64,000 bases of DNA, taken from Roseburia sp. 831b (GTDB taxonomy: Bacteria > Bacillota > Clostridia > Lachnospirales > Lachnospiraceae). The stretch lies in assembly GCF_001940165.2 (NCBI RefSeq), contig NZ_CP135162.1, forward strand, positions 1,415,501 to 1,479,500. Direction: 5' to 3'. The position numbers and the translations under genes were made by a program. Shown here one piece after another: positions 55,613-64,000 of this stretch (position 1 is the stretch's first letter; every line of letters begins with the position of its first letter). The notes beneath the pieces are model-generated. The model was not told the origin of the DNA, searched no databases, and worked only from the letters and a program-made list of their open reading frames with translations.

Positions 55613-57286
55613 TTACTTTTTCGACTGTGCAAGTTCTTTCATTTCCCTTGCGCTGTCTCTTACCGTATCGGTGATTTCGACACCGCCGAGCATCCTTGCA
55701 AGTTCTTCTACGCTCTCAACCTCCGATAACCAGCGGATATTTGAAACCGTCGTCTGATTCTTGACCTCTTTTTCAATCAGATAGTGGCTGTCTGCCATCG
55801 CCGCAATCTGTGGCAGATGTGTGATGCAGATAATCTGATGGCGCTTTGCGATGACATTCATTTTCTCCGATACCATCTGCGCCGTTCTTCCACTGATTCC
55901 ACTGTCAATCTCATCAAAAATCAGTGTCTCAATCTCATCGCTCTCCGCAAGTACTGTCTTAATGGCAAGCATGATTCTGGATAATTCACCACCGGATGCA
56001 ACTTTTCCAAGCGGTTTTACCGGTTCACCCGGGTTCGTGGAAATCAAAAATTCGGCATCATCGATTCCATTTGCTGTAAAAGATGGCGTACGGTCAAACT
56101 TCATCTCAAATGCAACGTCTAAGAAATTCAAATCATTGAGTGCCTGTTTGATCTGTGCCACCAGTGTCTTTGCATTCTTTTTTCGGATATCCGAGACTTT
56201 TTCACTGATTTTTTCCAGCTCCTGCTTATCCTCCTCGTATGCCTGTCTTAATTTTGCAAGATAAGCATCATAATCCTTAAGCTTCATTAGTTTTTGCTGT
56301 TTTTCTTCTAAGGATTCTAAGATGGCGGCAATATCTTTTCCATATTTTGCCTTTAAATGATTCAGTTCATCGAGACGGCGCTCCATCGCGCGAAATGTCT
56401 CGTCATCAAACTGTGTATCTTCTTTGTAATCCGCGATTTCACGATTGAAGTCATTCAAAAGATTGTCAATTTCACCGAGCTGCTCTTCAAAACCGGCAAT
56501 TCTTTCATCATAAGAAGAGGCACTTTGCAATTCCTTTAATGCTCTTCCTATCAAATCGGAGGCAGAATCCAGGTTGCCGCCCGTATAACCGTATGCACCG
56601 GAAAGGGCATCCATAATCTTTTTCCCATTTAAGAAACGCTTGTATTCCTCTTCTAACTGCTCATCTTCCCCTACTGTCAGATTTGCATCTTCAATCTCTT
56701 TGATTTCGTACTCTAAAAAAGAGACCTCACGAAGACGTTCCTCCTCGTCTACCACCGAATCATTCAGCTCTGACTCCACCTTCTTAAACTTCTGGTAAGT
56801 CTGGGCTAACTTTTCCTTTGGCTTTTGCAATTCATTTTTCGCATAGGAATCAAGAATTTCAAGATGTTTCTTTTTCGATAACAAAGACTGGTGTTCGTGC
56901 TGTCCGTGAATATCAATCAGTAACGCAGCCACCTCACGCACCTTTGAGGTTGGAACCGTCTCTGAATTAATCTTTGCAACACTTCTACCATTTGTGATTT
57001 TGCGGCTGATAATGACAAGATCGTCCTCAGCCTCAACTCCGAGTTCTCTTAATTTCTGTTTCTGCGATTCATTTTCCACGCGAAACACCAGTTCAACCAG
57101 TGCGTACTCCGCATTTTCACGTAGCATCTCTTTTTGAACTTTCTCCCCAAGTGCAAGATTGATGGAGCCTATGATGATGGATTTACCGGCACCCGTCTCA
57201 CCGGACAAGATATTTAACCCATCCATAAACTCTACCTCGGACTCCTCAATCAGTGCAAGATTTTTTACGTGCAGATTCTGTAACAT
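55613..57286 (-). CDS. recN: DNA repair ATPase RecN
   Basis: 557 residues, SMC-like. Walker A LSGETGAGKSIIIGS is at the N-terminus. Two coiled-coil arms and a hinge follow. The C-terminal head has the signature ASGGELSRIMLAIK, Walker B TLIFDEIDSGISG and the D-loop. It acts at double-strand breaks. Full length for the family; position after argR is conserved in clostridia. Confidence 0.97.
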   Translation of the reverse strand: MLQNLHVKNLALIEESEVEFMDGLNILSGETGAGKSIIIGSINLALGEKVQKEMLRENAEYALVELVFRVENESQKQKLRELGVEAEDDLVIISRKITNGRSVAKINSETVPTSKVREVAALLIDIHGQHEHQSLLSKKKHLEILDSYAKNELQKPKEKLAQTYQKFKKVESELNDSVVDEEERLREVSFLEYEIKEIEDANLTVGEDEQLEEEYKRFLNGKKIMDALSGAYGYTGGNLDSASDLIGRALKELQSASSYDERIAGFEEQLGEIDNLLNDFNREIADYKEDTQFDDETFRAMERRLDELNHLKAKYGKDIAAILESLEEKQQKLMKLKDYDAYLAKLRQAYEEDKQELEKISEKVSDIRKKNAKTLVAQIKQALNDLNFLDVAFEMKFDRTPSFTANGIDDAEFLISTNPGEPVKPLGKVASGGELSRIMLAIKTVLAESDEIETLIFDEIDSGISGRTAQMVSEKMNVIAKRHQIICITHLPQIAAMADSHYLIEKEVKNQTTVSNIRWLSEVESVEELARMLGGVEITDTVRDSAREMKELAQSKK

Positions 57287-57381
57287 GATTCACCAAGCCT
57301 TTCTGCTGCCTGTCCCTCATGAGAGACAGACACTCATTGATACGTGAAAAAATATCACACAACTCTCCCAATTTGTGTGTT

Positions 57382-57834
57382 CTACTCGTCAATTACTTTG
57401 CGTAATCTTGACATAATCGATACCGTATCATCTACACTTCTTACCGCGCACATAATTGTATCATCTCCGGCAATACATCCTACAATTTCATGAAGCTGCA
57501 TTGCGTCAAGTGCGGCTGCAACCGCCATCGCCATTCCGGCAAACGTCTTGATTACCAAAATATTCTGTGCCATATCCATGGAAACAAATCCAGCCTTAAA
57601 AACATGCACAAACTTTTCTGTCATATCCTCCGTCGTCTCATTCAGTGCAACATACTTTTGTTTTCCATTGCTCATCGCAACCTTGGTTAGTTTCAACTCA
57701 CGAATATCTCTTGAAACGGTTGCCTGCGTTACCTGATACCCCTCTTTTTCCAAATAATCGGATAATTCTTCCTGGGTTTCAACATCATTTCGTTTGATTA
57801 ATTCTAAAATCTTCGCTTGTCTTTTTGTCTTCAT
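57382..57834 (-). CDS. argR: Arginine repressor ArgR/AhrC
   Basis: 150 residues from MKTKRQAKILELIKRND, with GGAGAG five bases upstream; a longer TTG-start frame is less likely. N-terminal winged helix (TQEELSDYLEKEGYQVTQAT, VSRDIRELKL) and C-terminal hexamerisation/arginine domain with GCIAGDDTIMCAVR. Represses arginine biosynthesis and can activate catabolism. Sits between nadK and recN. Confidence 0.96.
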   Translation of the reverse strand: MKTKRQAKILELIKRNDVETQEELSDYLEKEGYQVTQATVSRDIRELKLTKVAMSNGKQKYVALNETTEDMTEKFVHVFKAGFVSMDMAQNILVIKTFAGMAMAVAAALDAMQLHEIVGCIAGDDTIMCAVRSVDDTVSIMSRLRKVIDE

Positions 57835-57847
57835 ACAACTCTCCAAT

Positions 57848-58708
57848 CTACTGGTATGCTTGCATTTTTTTTCTTAATATCTCTAAAAAGCTCTTCTTGC
57901 TCAACTTACATATTTTGACGGTATCGCTTGCCTTGCGCACCACAATCTTATCGCCAACTTCTAGTTTCACCGCATTATCACCGTCAAAGCTGACCTCCAC
58001 GGTCTCATCTTTTTGCGAACGCCTTTTTCCAATCTCTATTGTGATCTCATCGTCCGCACCGACTACGATACTTTTAGAGTTCAGATTATGTGCATTAATC
58101 GGCGTAATCAGAATCATCTGCGCCTTTGGATCCACAATCGGGCCTCCCGCTGACATGTTATAGCCAGTCGAACCGGTTGGCGTTGATAAAATGATACCAT
58201 CGGCATGAAACATGTTCAAATATTCTCCATTTACGGAAACGATTAAGTTGACAACCGATAACGCTCCTGTCCGGTGAATAACGACATCATTGAATGCAAT
58301 TCGTTCCACAATACGCTCGCCGCCTTTTATCTCACATCCATTGAGCATCATTCGTTTCTCGACCATATAAATTCCATTCATCATCTGGTCAATTGCCTCA
58401 AACACGTTCGATTCTTCTAATTCGCAAAGATAACCAAGTGTTCCAAGATTTACACCAATGATTGGAAAATTCTTTCCCACCAGCCTTGTCGCTGCCCGAA
58501 TCAGGGTACCATCACCACCTAAGACCAGAACACAATCTGTCTCCTTTGGAATGTCTTCATCCTTTGGTGCTGCGGTGGAAATCTCCTCGCCACCACTTTC
58601 ATAGCAAACACAGTCTCCGCCTTTTTCTTCTATATAACGTTTTATTTGCCTGGTCAAACGCAGGTCATCATCTTTATATGCATTTACAATGACTAAGAAA
58701 TGTTTCAT
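57848..58708 (-). CDS. nadK: NAD kinase
   Basis: 286 residues. LVLGGDGTLIRAAT (the GGDGT motif), NLGTLGYLCE, the FNDVVIHR segment and TPTGSTGYNMSAGGPIV identify NAD kinase, which makes NADP from NAD and ATP. Starts two bases after the tlyA stop. Normal length. Confidence 0.97.
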   Translation of the reverse strand: MKHFLVIVNAYKDDDLRLTRQIKRYIEEKGGDCVCYESGGEEISTAAPKDEDIPKETDCVLVLGGDGTLIRAATRLVGKNFPIIGVNLGTLGYLCELEESNVFEAIDQMMNGIYMVEKRMMLNGCEIKGGERIVERIAFNDVVIHRTGALSVVNLIVSVNGEYLNMFHADGIILSTPTGSTGYNMSAGGPIVDPKAQMILITPINAHNLNSKSIVVGADDEITIEIGKRRSQKDETVEVSFDGDNAVKLEVGDKIVVRKASDTVKICKLSKKSFLEILRKKMQAYQ

Positions 58709-58710
58709 AC

Positions 58711-59514
58711 TTATTTGTCAAGTTCTCCATGCGCAGCCTCAACAACGCTATGAATATCGACAGATTCCTCTTTTCTGCCCTCGGCTGTTTTTCTGATATA
58801 AACAAGATATTCGATATTTCCCTCCGGACCTTTGATTGGGGAATATTCTAAATTTAAAACCTCAAATCCAATCTCCATTGCGAAATCGATTACTTTTTGA
58901 ATGACTTCCTCGTGAACCGCTTTGTCACGCACAACACCTTTTTTACCGACTTTCTCTCTGCCGGCCTCAAACTGTGGCTTAATCAGGCAAACCATCTCGC
59001 CATTGTCATTTAACAATGCTCTTGCCGGTCCTAATACCTTTGTCAGGGAAATAAAGGATACATCCACAGATGCAAAATCTAATCTGTCCTCAATGTCATC
59101 CGGTGTCACATAGCGGATGTTTGTCTTTTCCATGCAGACAACCCGCTCATCCTGGCGAAGCTTCCAGGCAAACTGTCCGTAGCCGACATCTACAGAATAT
59201 ACCTTTTTTGCACCATTTTGCAACATACAATCTGTAAATCCACCGGTGGATGCTCCGATATCCATGCAGATTTTTCCATCCAGCGTGATGCCAAAATGCG
59301 TCATTGCCTTCTCTAACTTTAAGCCACCACGGCTGACATATTTTAACGTATTTCCATGAATTTCAATTTCAACCTCGGTATCAAAAGTTGCTCCTGCCTT
59401 ATCTTCGCGCTGATTATTGATAAAGACATTTCCCTCCATAATCATCGCCTTTGCTTTTTCCCTGGAAGGTGCTAACCCTTTTTGTACCAATAAAACATCT
59501 AATCTTTCTTTCAT
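58711..59514 (-). CDS. tlyA: TlyA-type rRNA 2'-O-methyltransferase
   Basis: 267 residues. N-terminal S4 RNA-binding domain (RLDVLLVQKGLAPSREKAK, then MEGNVFINN) and FtsJ-like Rossmann methyltransferase (CMDIGASTGGFTDCMLQ, VYSVDVGYGQ, FASVDVSFISL). It methylates 16S and 23S rRNA ribose positions; in mycobacteria its loss gives capreomycin resistance. Part of the conserved dxs-tlyA-nadK operon. Confidence 0.96.
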   Translation of the reverse strand: MKERLDVLLVQKGLAPSREKAKAMIMEGNVFINNQREDKAGATFDTEVEIEIHGNTLKYVSRGGLKLEKAMTHFGITLDGKICMDIGASTGGFTDCMLQNGAKKVYSVDVGYGQFAWKLRQDERVVCMEKTNIRYVTPDDIEDRLDFASVDVSFISLTKVLGPARALLNDNGEMVCLIKPQFEAGREKVGKKGVVRDKAVHEEVIQKVIDFAMEIGFEVLNLEYSPIKGPEGNIEYLVYIRKTAEGRKEESVDIHSVVEAAHGELDK

Positions 59515-59535
59515 TCCAGCTTTATGCCTTTCTTT

Positions 59536-61410
59536 TTAAAAACTTGTAAGGGACAAATACTCTGTCACAGTCCGTTTGTAAATCGTATCTGCATCAATTC
59601 CAACTTCTTTTCGCAAAATTTCAACATTTCCATGTTCGACATAGTCATCGGAAATTGCAATATTTAAAACCGCAATGTCGGTTTCACATTCATTGTAGAA
59701 CTCTGTCACGTAGGAACCAAATCCGCCACTGATGACATTCTCTTCCATCGTCACCACTAATCTGTGATTCTTCGCAACAGACAATAACATTTCTTCATCC
59801 AATGGCTTCGCAAATCTGGCGTTTACCAAACTACATTTGTAACCAGATTCTTTTAATCTGTCACGCACTTCCTCTGCAGTCTTTACCATGGAACCTAACG
59901 CCAATAACACAATCTCGGATTCCTCGTATATCATCTCACTCTTTCCATAGCAAATCGGTGCCCGGAACTCTTTTAATCCATCGTAGGCTTCTCCTCTTGG
60001 ATAGCGCACCGCAATCGGCGTTGGAAAATCGATTGCAAATTTTATCATATCCGAAAGTTCCCACTTATTCTTCGGTGCCATGATTGTCATATTCGGAATC
60101 GTAGACAAATAGGAAATATCAAAAATTCCCTGATGTGTCTCCCCGTCACTCCCGACAAGCCCTGCGCGGTCAATTGCAAACACAACCGGCAGGTTCTGGA
60201 TACAGACATCGTGAAGAATCTGGTCATACGCCCGTTGTAAAAATGAGGAATATACGGCAAAAATCGGCTTTAGCCCTGCTGCCGCAAGTCCCGCTGCAAA
60301 GGTAACCGCATGTTGTTCTGCAATTCCAACATCAAAAAAACGGTCCGGGAACATATTATGAAAACGTTTTAGTCCTGTTCCATCTGCCATCGCCGCTGTA
60401 ATTGCGACCACTTTTTTATCGCGGTCTCCCATTTTTCGCATTACCGTCGAAAAAATGTCGGTATAATTTGCCTTCGTACGAGGATGAAGCGGTAAGCCGG
60501 TCTCAATATCAAATGGTTCTGTTCCATGGAAACGGGCCGGGTGACGCTCTGCCGGTGGATATCCGGCTCCCTTATGGGTAATCACATGTACCAGGACAGG
60601 TCCATCGATATTCGATGCCTCCCGAAGCAGCTTTTCGATACCACGGATATCGCCGCCATCCACAGGACCAAGATAGATAATTCCCATCTCCTCAAATAAC
60701 ATTCCTGGTATAAAAAGCTGTTTGATGCCGCTTTTTGTTCTTCGGATTCGCTCTACCATCTTGTCCCCGTAAACCGGAATCTTCGTCAGGGAGTTCATGA
60801 CGCCCATCTTTAAATCACGGTATGCATCTGCCGTACGGAATCCGCTCAGATAGGTTGATAATCCACCGACATTTTCTGAGATTGACATATTGTTATCGTT
60901 TAGGACAATGATAAAGTTGGATTTTAACCTTGACGCATTGTTCAAAGCCTCAAATGCCATTCCACCCGTCAACGCCCCGTCTCCTATGACTGAAATTACC
61001 TTATAATCTTCTCCGGTAATCTCTCTCGCCTGCGCATAGCCAAGTCCAGCTGAAATCGAAGTGGAACTGTGTCCGGTCTGAAAACTGTCGCAATCGCTCT
61101 CCCCACGTTTCGGGAACCCGCTCATTCCGCCATATTTTCTCAACTCATCAAAGCCTTCTTTTCTTCCGGTCAGAAGTTTGTGCGTATAAGACTGATGTCC
61201 TACGTCAAAAATCAATTTATCCTTCGGAAAATCAAGCACCAGATGAAGTGCCATCGTAAGTTCTACTACACCAAGGTTTGACGCAAGATGTCCTCCTGAC
61301 ACCGAGATCTTTTTAATTAAAAATTCTCTGATTTCATCTGCTAAAATTGGCAATTCCTCTTTGTTTAATTTTTTGATATCATTCGCCTGGTTAATTTTTT
61401 CTAAAACCAT
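59536..61410 (-). CDS. dxs: 1-deoxy-D-xylulose-5-phosphate synthase
   Basis: 624 residues, full length. TPP-binding motif VIGDGALTGGMAFEALNNA, the GHQSYTHKLLTGR segment, the transketolase-like central domain (GIAEQHAVTFAAGLA) and the C-terminal domain with RYPRGEAY. Catalyses the first step of the MEP isoprenoid pathway (pyruvate + glyceraldehyde-3-phosphate). Followed by ispA, which uses the products. Confidence 0.98.
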   Translation of the reverse strand: MVLEKINQANDIKKLNKEELPILADEIREFLIKKISVSGGHLASNLGVVELTMALHLVLDFPKDKLIFDVGHQSYTHKLLTGRKEGFDELRKYGGMSGFPKRGESDCDSFQTGHSSTSISAGLGYAQAREITGEDYKVISVIGDGALTGGMAFEALNNASRLKSNFIIVLNDNNMSISENVGGLSTYLSGFRTADAYRDLKMGVMNSLTKIPVYGDKMVERIRRTKSGIKQLFIPGMLFEEMGIIYLGPVDGGDIRGIEKLLREASNIDGPVLVHVITHKGAGYPPAERHPARFHGTEPFDIETGLPLHPRTKANYTDIFSTVMRKMGDRDKKVVAITAAMADGTGLKRFHNMFPDRFFDVGIAEQHAVTFAAGLAAAGLKPIFAVYSSFLQRAYDQILHDVCIQNLPVVFAIDRAGLVGSDGETHQGIFDISYLSTIPNMTIMAPKNKWELSDMIKFAIDFPTPIAVRYPRGEAYDGLKEFRAPICYGKSEMIYEESEIVLLALGSMVKTAEEVRDRLKESGYKCSLVNARFAKPLDEEMLLSVAKNHRLVVTMEENVISGGFGSYVTEFYNECETDIAVLNIAISDDYVEHGNVEILRKEVGIDADTIYKRTVTEYLSLTSF

Positions 61411-61441
61411 TGATGTTTCCTCTGACTTTTTCCCTTATCTC

Positions 61442-62332
61442 TTATTTTTCTCTTGCAATCAGATACAAAATGAGTTCTCTTAAAAATTCATTTTGTACTA
61501 CAAGGGAATCCATGTGTGCAACTGCACTTTCGGATAATCGAACTACATCTGCCTTTGATTTCTCGATTCCTTCATACGTTACATACGTTATCTTGTGATT
61601 TTTCTCATCACTTCCGATTGGTTTGCCAAGCACCTCTAACGTACTTGTCACATCTAAGATATCGTCCTGAATCTGAAACGCCAGTCCGACCTCTTTTGCA
61701 ACGTCTTCTATCACTTTTTGTTCATTTTTCGTTGCTCCGGCTAAAATAGCTCCAATCAGCATAGATGCCTCTATCAAGGCGCCTGTCTTTAACTCATAGA
61801 TAAAATCCAGTTTTTCCTTTGTCATTGCAGCATCCTGTTCGGACTCTACATCCACAACCTGTCCGCCAACCATGCCGTAAACGCCTGCTTTTGTTGCAAG
61901 AACGCGAAGCGCTTTTCCAATTCTTATATTATCAGGCTCTAATTCAAATGCCTTTGTAGCTGTCTCAAATGCATAATTTAGCAGCGCATCCCCTGCTAAA
62001 ATTCCCATTGCCTCGCCATAAACAGCATGTGTCGTCTTTTTTCCTCTCCGGTATTCATCATTATCCATTGCCGGAAGGTCGTCATGTACCAAAGAATAAG
62101 TATGAATCATCTCCATCGCCGCCATAAATGGCTCAATTACCTTTGATTTCCCACCAAACAGACGATAGGTTTCCTGCATTAACATCGGTCTTAAACGCTT
62201 TCCACCCGCTAAGATGCTATAATTCATCGCCTCAAAAATGGTCTTTTGATATCCTTCTTCCATCGGCAGATATTGTCTGATGATTGTTTCAATCTGTTCT
62301 ACCCGTGCCGCAATCTCCGTCTTGATTTCCAT
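61442..62332 (-). CDS. ispA: Polyprenyl (farnesyl/geranylgeranyl) diphosphate synthase
   Basis: 296 residues. First Asp-rich motif VHDDLPAMDND (DDxxxxD type with two extra residues, the bacterial IspA pattern), second QIQDDILDV, plus GGKRLRPML and KTG. Builds prenyl chains from IPP. Located between xseB and dxs in the usual order. Confidence 0.97.
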   Translation of the reverse strand: MEIKTEIAARVEQIETIIRQYLPMEEGYQKTIFEAMNYSILAGGKRLRPMLMQETYRLFGGKSKVIEPFMAAMEMIHTYSLVHDDLPAMDNDEYRRGKKTTHAVYGEAMGILAGDALLNYAFETATKAFELEPDNIRIGKALRVLATKAGVYGMVGGQVVDVESEQDAAMTKEKLDFIYELKTGALIEASMLIGAILAGATKNEQKVIEDVAKEVGLAFQIQDDILDVTSTLEVLGKPIGSDEKNHKITYVTYEGIEKSKADVVRLSESAVAHMDSLVVQNEFLRELILYLIAREK

Positions 62333-62376
62333 GCTACGCCACTCCTATTTTCAGTCTTAACTACATTTGTCGTTTA

Positions 62377-62589
62377 TTAAAAATCCTGCAATTCTCCCTG
62401 TGCGTTCATCATCTGCATTTTTTTCTCAACGCCATCCAGAATCTCATTACAACTTTTTAATTTTTCAATACCGCTCTGATAAAGGCTAAATGACTCCTCT
62501 AATGTGACGTCTTTTTCCTCCATCTTTGCAATTACCTCTTCTATGGATTCAAATAAATCTTCTAACTTTGGGGTTTCCTGCTGGCTCAT
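62377..62589 (-). CDS. xseB: Exonuclease VII small subunit
   Basis: 70 residues from MSQQETPKLEDLFESIEEVI, with GGAGA five bases upstream; a longer frame upstream is unlikely. LEESFSLYQSGIEKLKSCNEIL is the family helix pair. Binds the large subunit encoded just upstream (XseA). Confidence 0.95.
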   Translation of the reverse strand: MSQQETPKLEDLFESIEEVIAKMEEKDVTLEESFSLYQSGIEKLKSCNEILDGVEKKMQMMNAQGELQDF

Positions 62590-62641
62590 TCTAATCTCCA
62601 TTCTAGCACTGACTTCGTGCAAATCTTGTATCTGATATCTC

Positions 62642-63841
62642 TTACTCTGTCACCTTTATAACTTTTGCATCCAGGCTGCCTTCTAACAGATGAATTTTTA
62701 CCGTGTCATCTACCTTGACATTCTTTGCATCTTTGATTGCCTTTCCATCCATATCTGATACATAGGCATAACCCTGACTTAACTTCTTTGCAGGAGATAA
62801 CCCATCTAATCTTCCTGCAAGGATTGCAAATTCATGTTTCTTTTGCTCTATCATCCGATTCATCTGGGTCAAAAGCTTCTCTTCTAACTCTGCAACATAA
62901 CGCTGTTCATCGCGCAGCTTATGCTCTGGGCTGACATAGCGGAGCCGGACCCGAAGCTGTTCTAGCCGGTTATAATACCAGGTTAATTTCTGCTCCATGT
63001 CGCGGTACATCCGGTTGTAGTACTGCTTTCTTTGTGCCTCCACTGCCTGATAGTCATAAATCGCTAATTCTGCTGCCGCCGATGGTGTCGGTGCACGAAG
63101 ATCTGCTACAAAATCTGCTATCGTCGTATCCGTCTCATGCCCAACCGCCGAAATAATCGGTGTCTCACATTCAAAGATGGCACGTGCTACCGCCTCTTCA
63201 TTGAATGCCCACAAATCCTCAATGGAACCACCGCCACGTCCGACAATCATAACATCGACACCCAGTTCATCTAAAGCATGTATCCCATTAATGATGCTTT
63301 GAATTGCACCATCTCCCTGTACAAGTGCAGGATATAAAATAAGCTGCACATATGGATTTCTTCTTGCCGCAATATTGCGGATATCCTGTACAGCCGCACC
63401 AGTCGGTGCCGTCACAACGCCGACTCTTTTCACATACTTTGGAATTGGCCTTTTATATTCCTGGGCAAACATGCCCATCTCTTCTAACTCTTGTTTCAGC
63501 GCTTCGTATTTCAGGTAAAGATTTCCAGCGCCGTCTAGTTCGATTTCTCTGGCATATAACTGGTATTTTCCATCTCTTTCGTAAACCCGGATGGATCCCG
63601 TCGCCACCACTTTATCCCCCTCTTTCATTCGAAAAGAAAGATTCTTGCAGTCACTTGCAAACATAAGAGCACTGATGGTGCTGGAGGCATCTTTTAAGGT
63701 GAAATACAAAATTCCGGAAGTGTGATACTTACAGTTTGAAATCTCACCTTTGATGCTGATGCGGTTCATCATAAAATCCTGGGCAAACATATTTTTGATA
63801 TATGTATTTACCTGTCCTACCGAATAAACATTCTTCATCAT
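62642..63841 (-). CDS. xseA: Exonuclease VII large subunit
   Basis: 399 residues. N-terminal OB-fold ([20 protein letters not shown]), then the catalytic domain ([69 protein letters not shown] split over its core), then a coiled-coil C-terminus. Degrades single-stranded DNA in both directions. Two ATGs in tandem (63841 and 63838) are possible starts; the nusB stop lies within them (ATGATG). Confidence 0.97.
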   Translation of the reverse strand: MMKNVYSVGQVNTYIKNMFAQDFMMNRISIKGEISNCKYHTSGILYFTLKDASSTISALMFASDCKNLSFRMKEGDKVVATGSIRVYERDGKYQLYAREIELDGAGNLYLKYEALKQELEEMGMFAQEYKRPIPKYVKRVGVVTAPTGAAVQDIRNIAARRNPYVQLILYPALVQGDGAIQSIINGIHALDELGVDVMIVGRGGGSIEDLWAFNEEAVARAIFECETPIISAVGHETDTTIADFVADLRAPTPSAAAELAIYDYQAVEAQRKQYYNRMYRDMEQKLTWYYNRLEQLRVRLRYVSPEHKLRDEQRYVAELEEKLLTQMNRMIEQKKHEFAILAGRLDGLSPAKKLSQGYAYVSDMDGKAIKDAKNVKVDDTVKIHLLEGSLDAKVIKVTE

Positions 63842-64000
63842 GCTAATTTTGCTAATACTCCATTGACAAATGCAGGGGAATCATCTGTTCCATATTTTTT
63901 GGCAAGTTCTACTGCCTCGTTGATGGCAACCTTAACCGGAACGGACTCCTCATATTTCATTTCATAAACTGCAAGACGAATCAGTGTCAGGTCAACTTTT
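63838..64000 (-). CDS. nusB: Transcription antitermination protein NusB, C-terminal part
   Basis: About 54 C-terminal residues: [40 protein letters not shown] and NGVLAKLA, the invariant NusB C-terminus. The stop TGA overlaps the xseA start. The N-terminus lies beyond the right edge. Binds boxA RNA with NusE in rRNA transcription. Confidence 0.93.
   Translation of the reverse strand, partial: KVDLTLIRLAVYEMKYEESVPVKVAINEAVELAKKYGTDDSPAFVNGVLAKLA

Noticed and set aside
57311..57330. TGTC(T/C)CTCATGAG(A/G)GACA hairpin between recN and argR
   Set aside because: No T-run and within an operon; a possible weak operator, but nothing supports a call.

Overview
The window looks like a spore-forming, low-GC Clostridium-class bacterium, most probably a gut Lachnospiraceae. 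The right-hand ~10 kb carries the classical clostridial order nusB-xseA-xseB-ispA-dxs-tlyA-nadK-argR-recN-spoIVB. All convincing genes, about 50 including partial ones, lie on the minus strand, so transcription runs right to left.

Right flank (54.34-64.0 kb): chromosome. It covers the isoprenoid/exonuclease VII cluster, the 16S/23S 2'-O-methyltransferase TlyA, NAD kinase, the arginine repressor, RecN and spoIVB. spoIVB is cut: its reading frame leaves the family sequence one residue before the catalytic serine of the GMSGSP motif. An integrative and conjugative element (ICE) has therefore gone into spoIVB. The missing 3' part and spo0A are expected beyond the left edge of the window.

ICE backbone (about 9.5-54.3 kb). 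From the chromosome junction leftwards it holds: two large tandem stem-loops and several small genes; a ParM-like actin with a ParR-like partner; a lipoprotein; a giant thioester/Cna-B adhesin with LPQTG; a processing block (XRE regulator, DUF5688, RadC, TOPRIM primase-like); an intergenic region with a 32-bp-phased repeat array and a possible oriT; MobC and a MOBP relaxase; coiled-coil and PcfB-like proteins; the VirD4 coupling protein; a RelBE-type toxin-antitoxin pair; Maff2, VirB6-like, DUF4313 and PrgI; VirB4 split by a group II intron; an NlpC/P60 transfer hydrolase; an MT-A70 methyltransferase; a 2533-residue ArdC-N/methylase/SNF2 fusion; a sortase; and a double SpoVG protein. This is a complete mating-channel gene set of the Tn1549-like clostridial type. 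No integrase gene is visible, so it should lie left of the window.

Cargo. An AT-rich pair (AlbA_2/HATPase protein plus endonuclease/exonuclease/phosphatase-fold protein, 24.0-26.2 kb) sits between virB4 and the NlpC gene. It has its own terminator and a helically phased operator-like repeat. At the left (1-9.3 kb) is an operon of five genes: a small HTH protein, a 1424-residue UPF1-like SF1 helicase, a PhoH-type PIN nuclease, a coiled-coil protein and a HSP100/ClpB-like AAA+ ATPase (cut by the window edge). I know of no characterised system with this composition. It is preceded by a promoter, a c-di-GMP-I (GEMM) riboswitch aptamer and an intrinsic terminator, so a candidate defence or RNA-handling system seems to be controlled by a second messenger. 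This is the most interesting part of the window.
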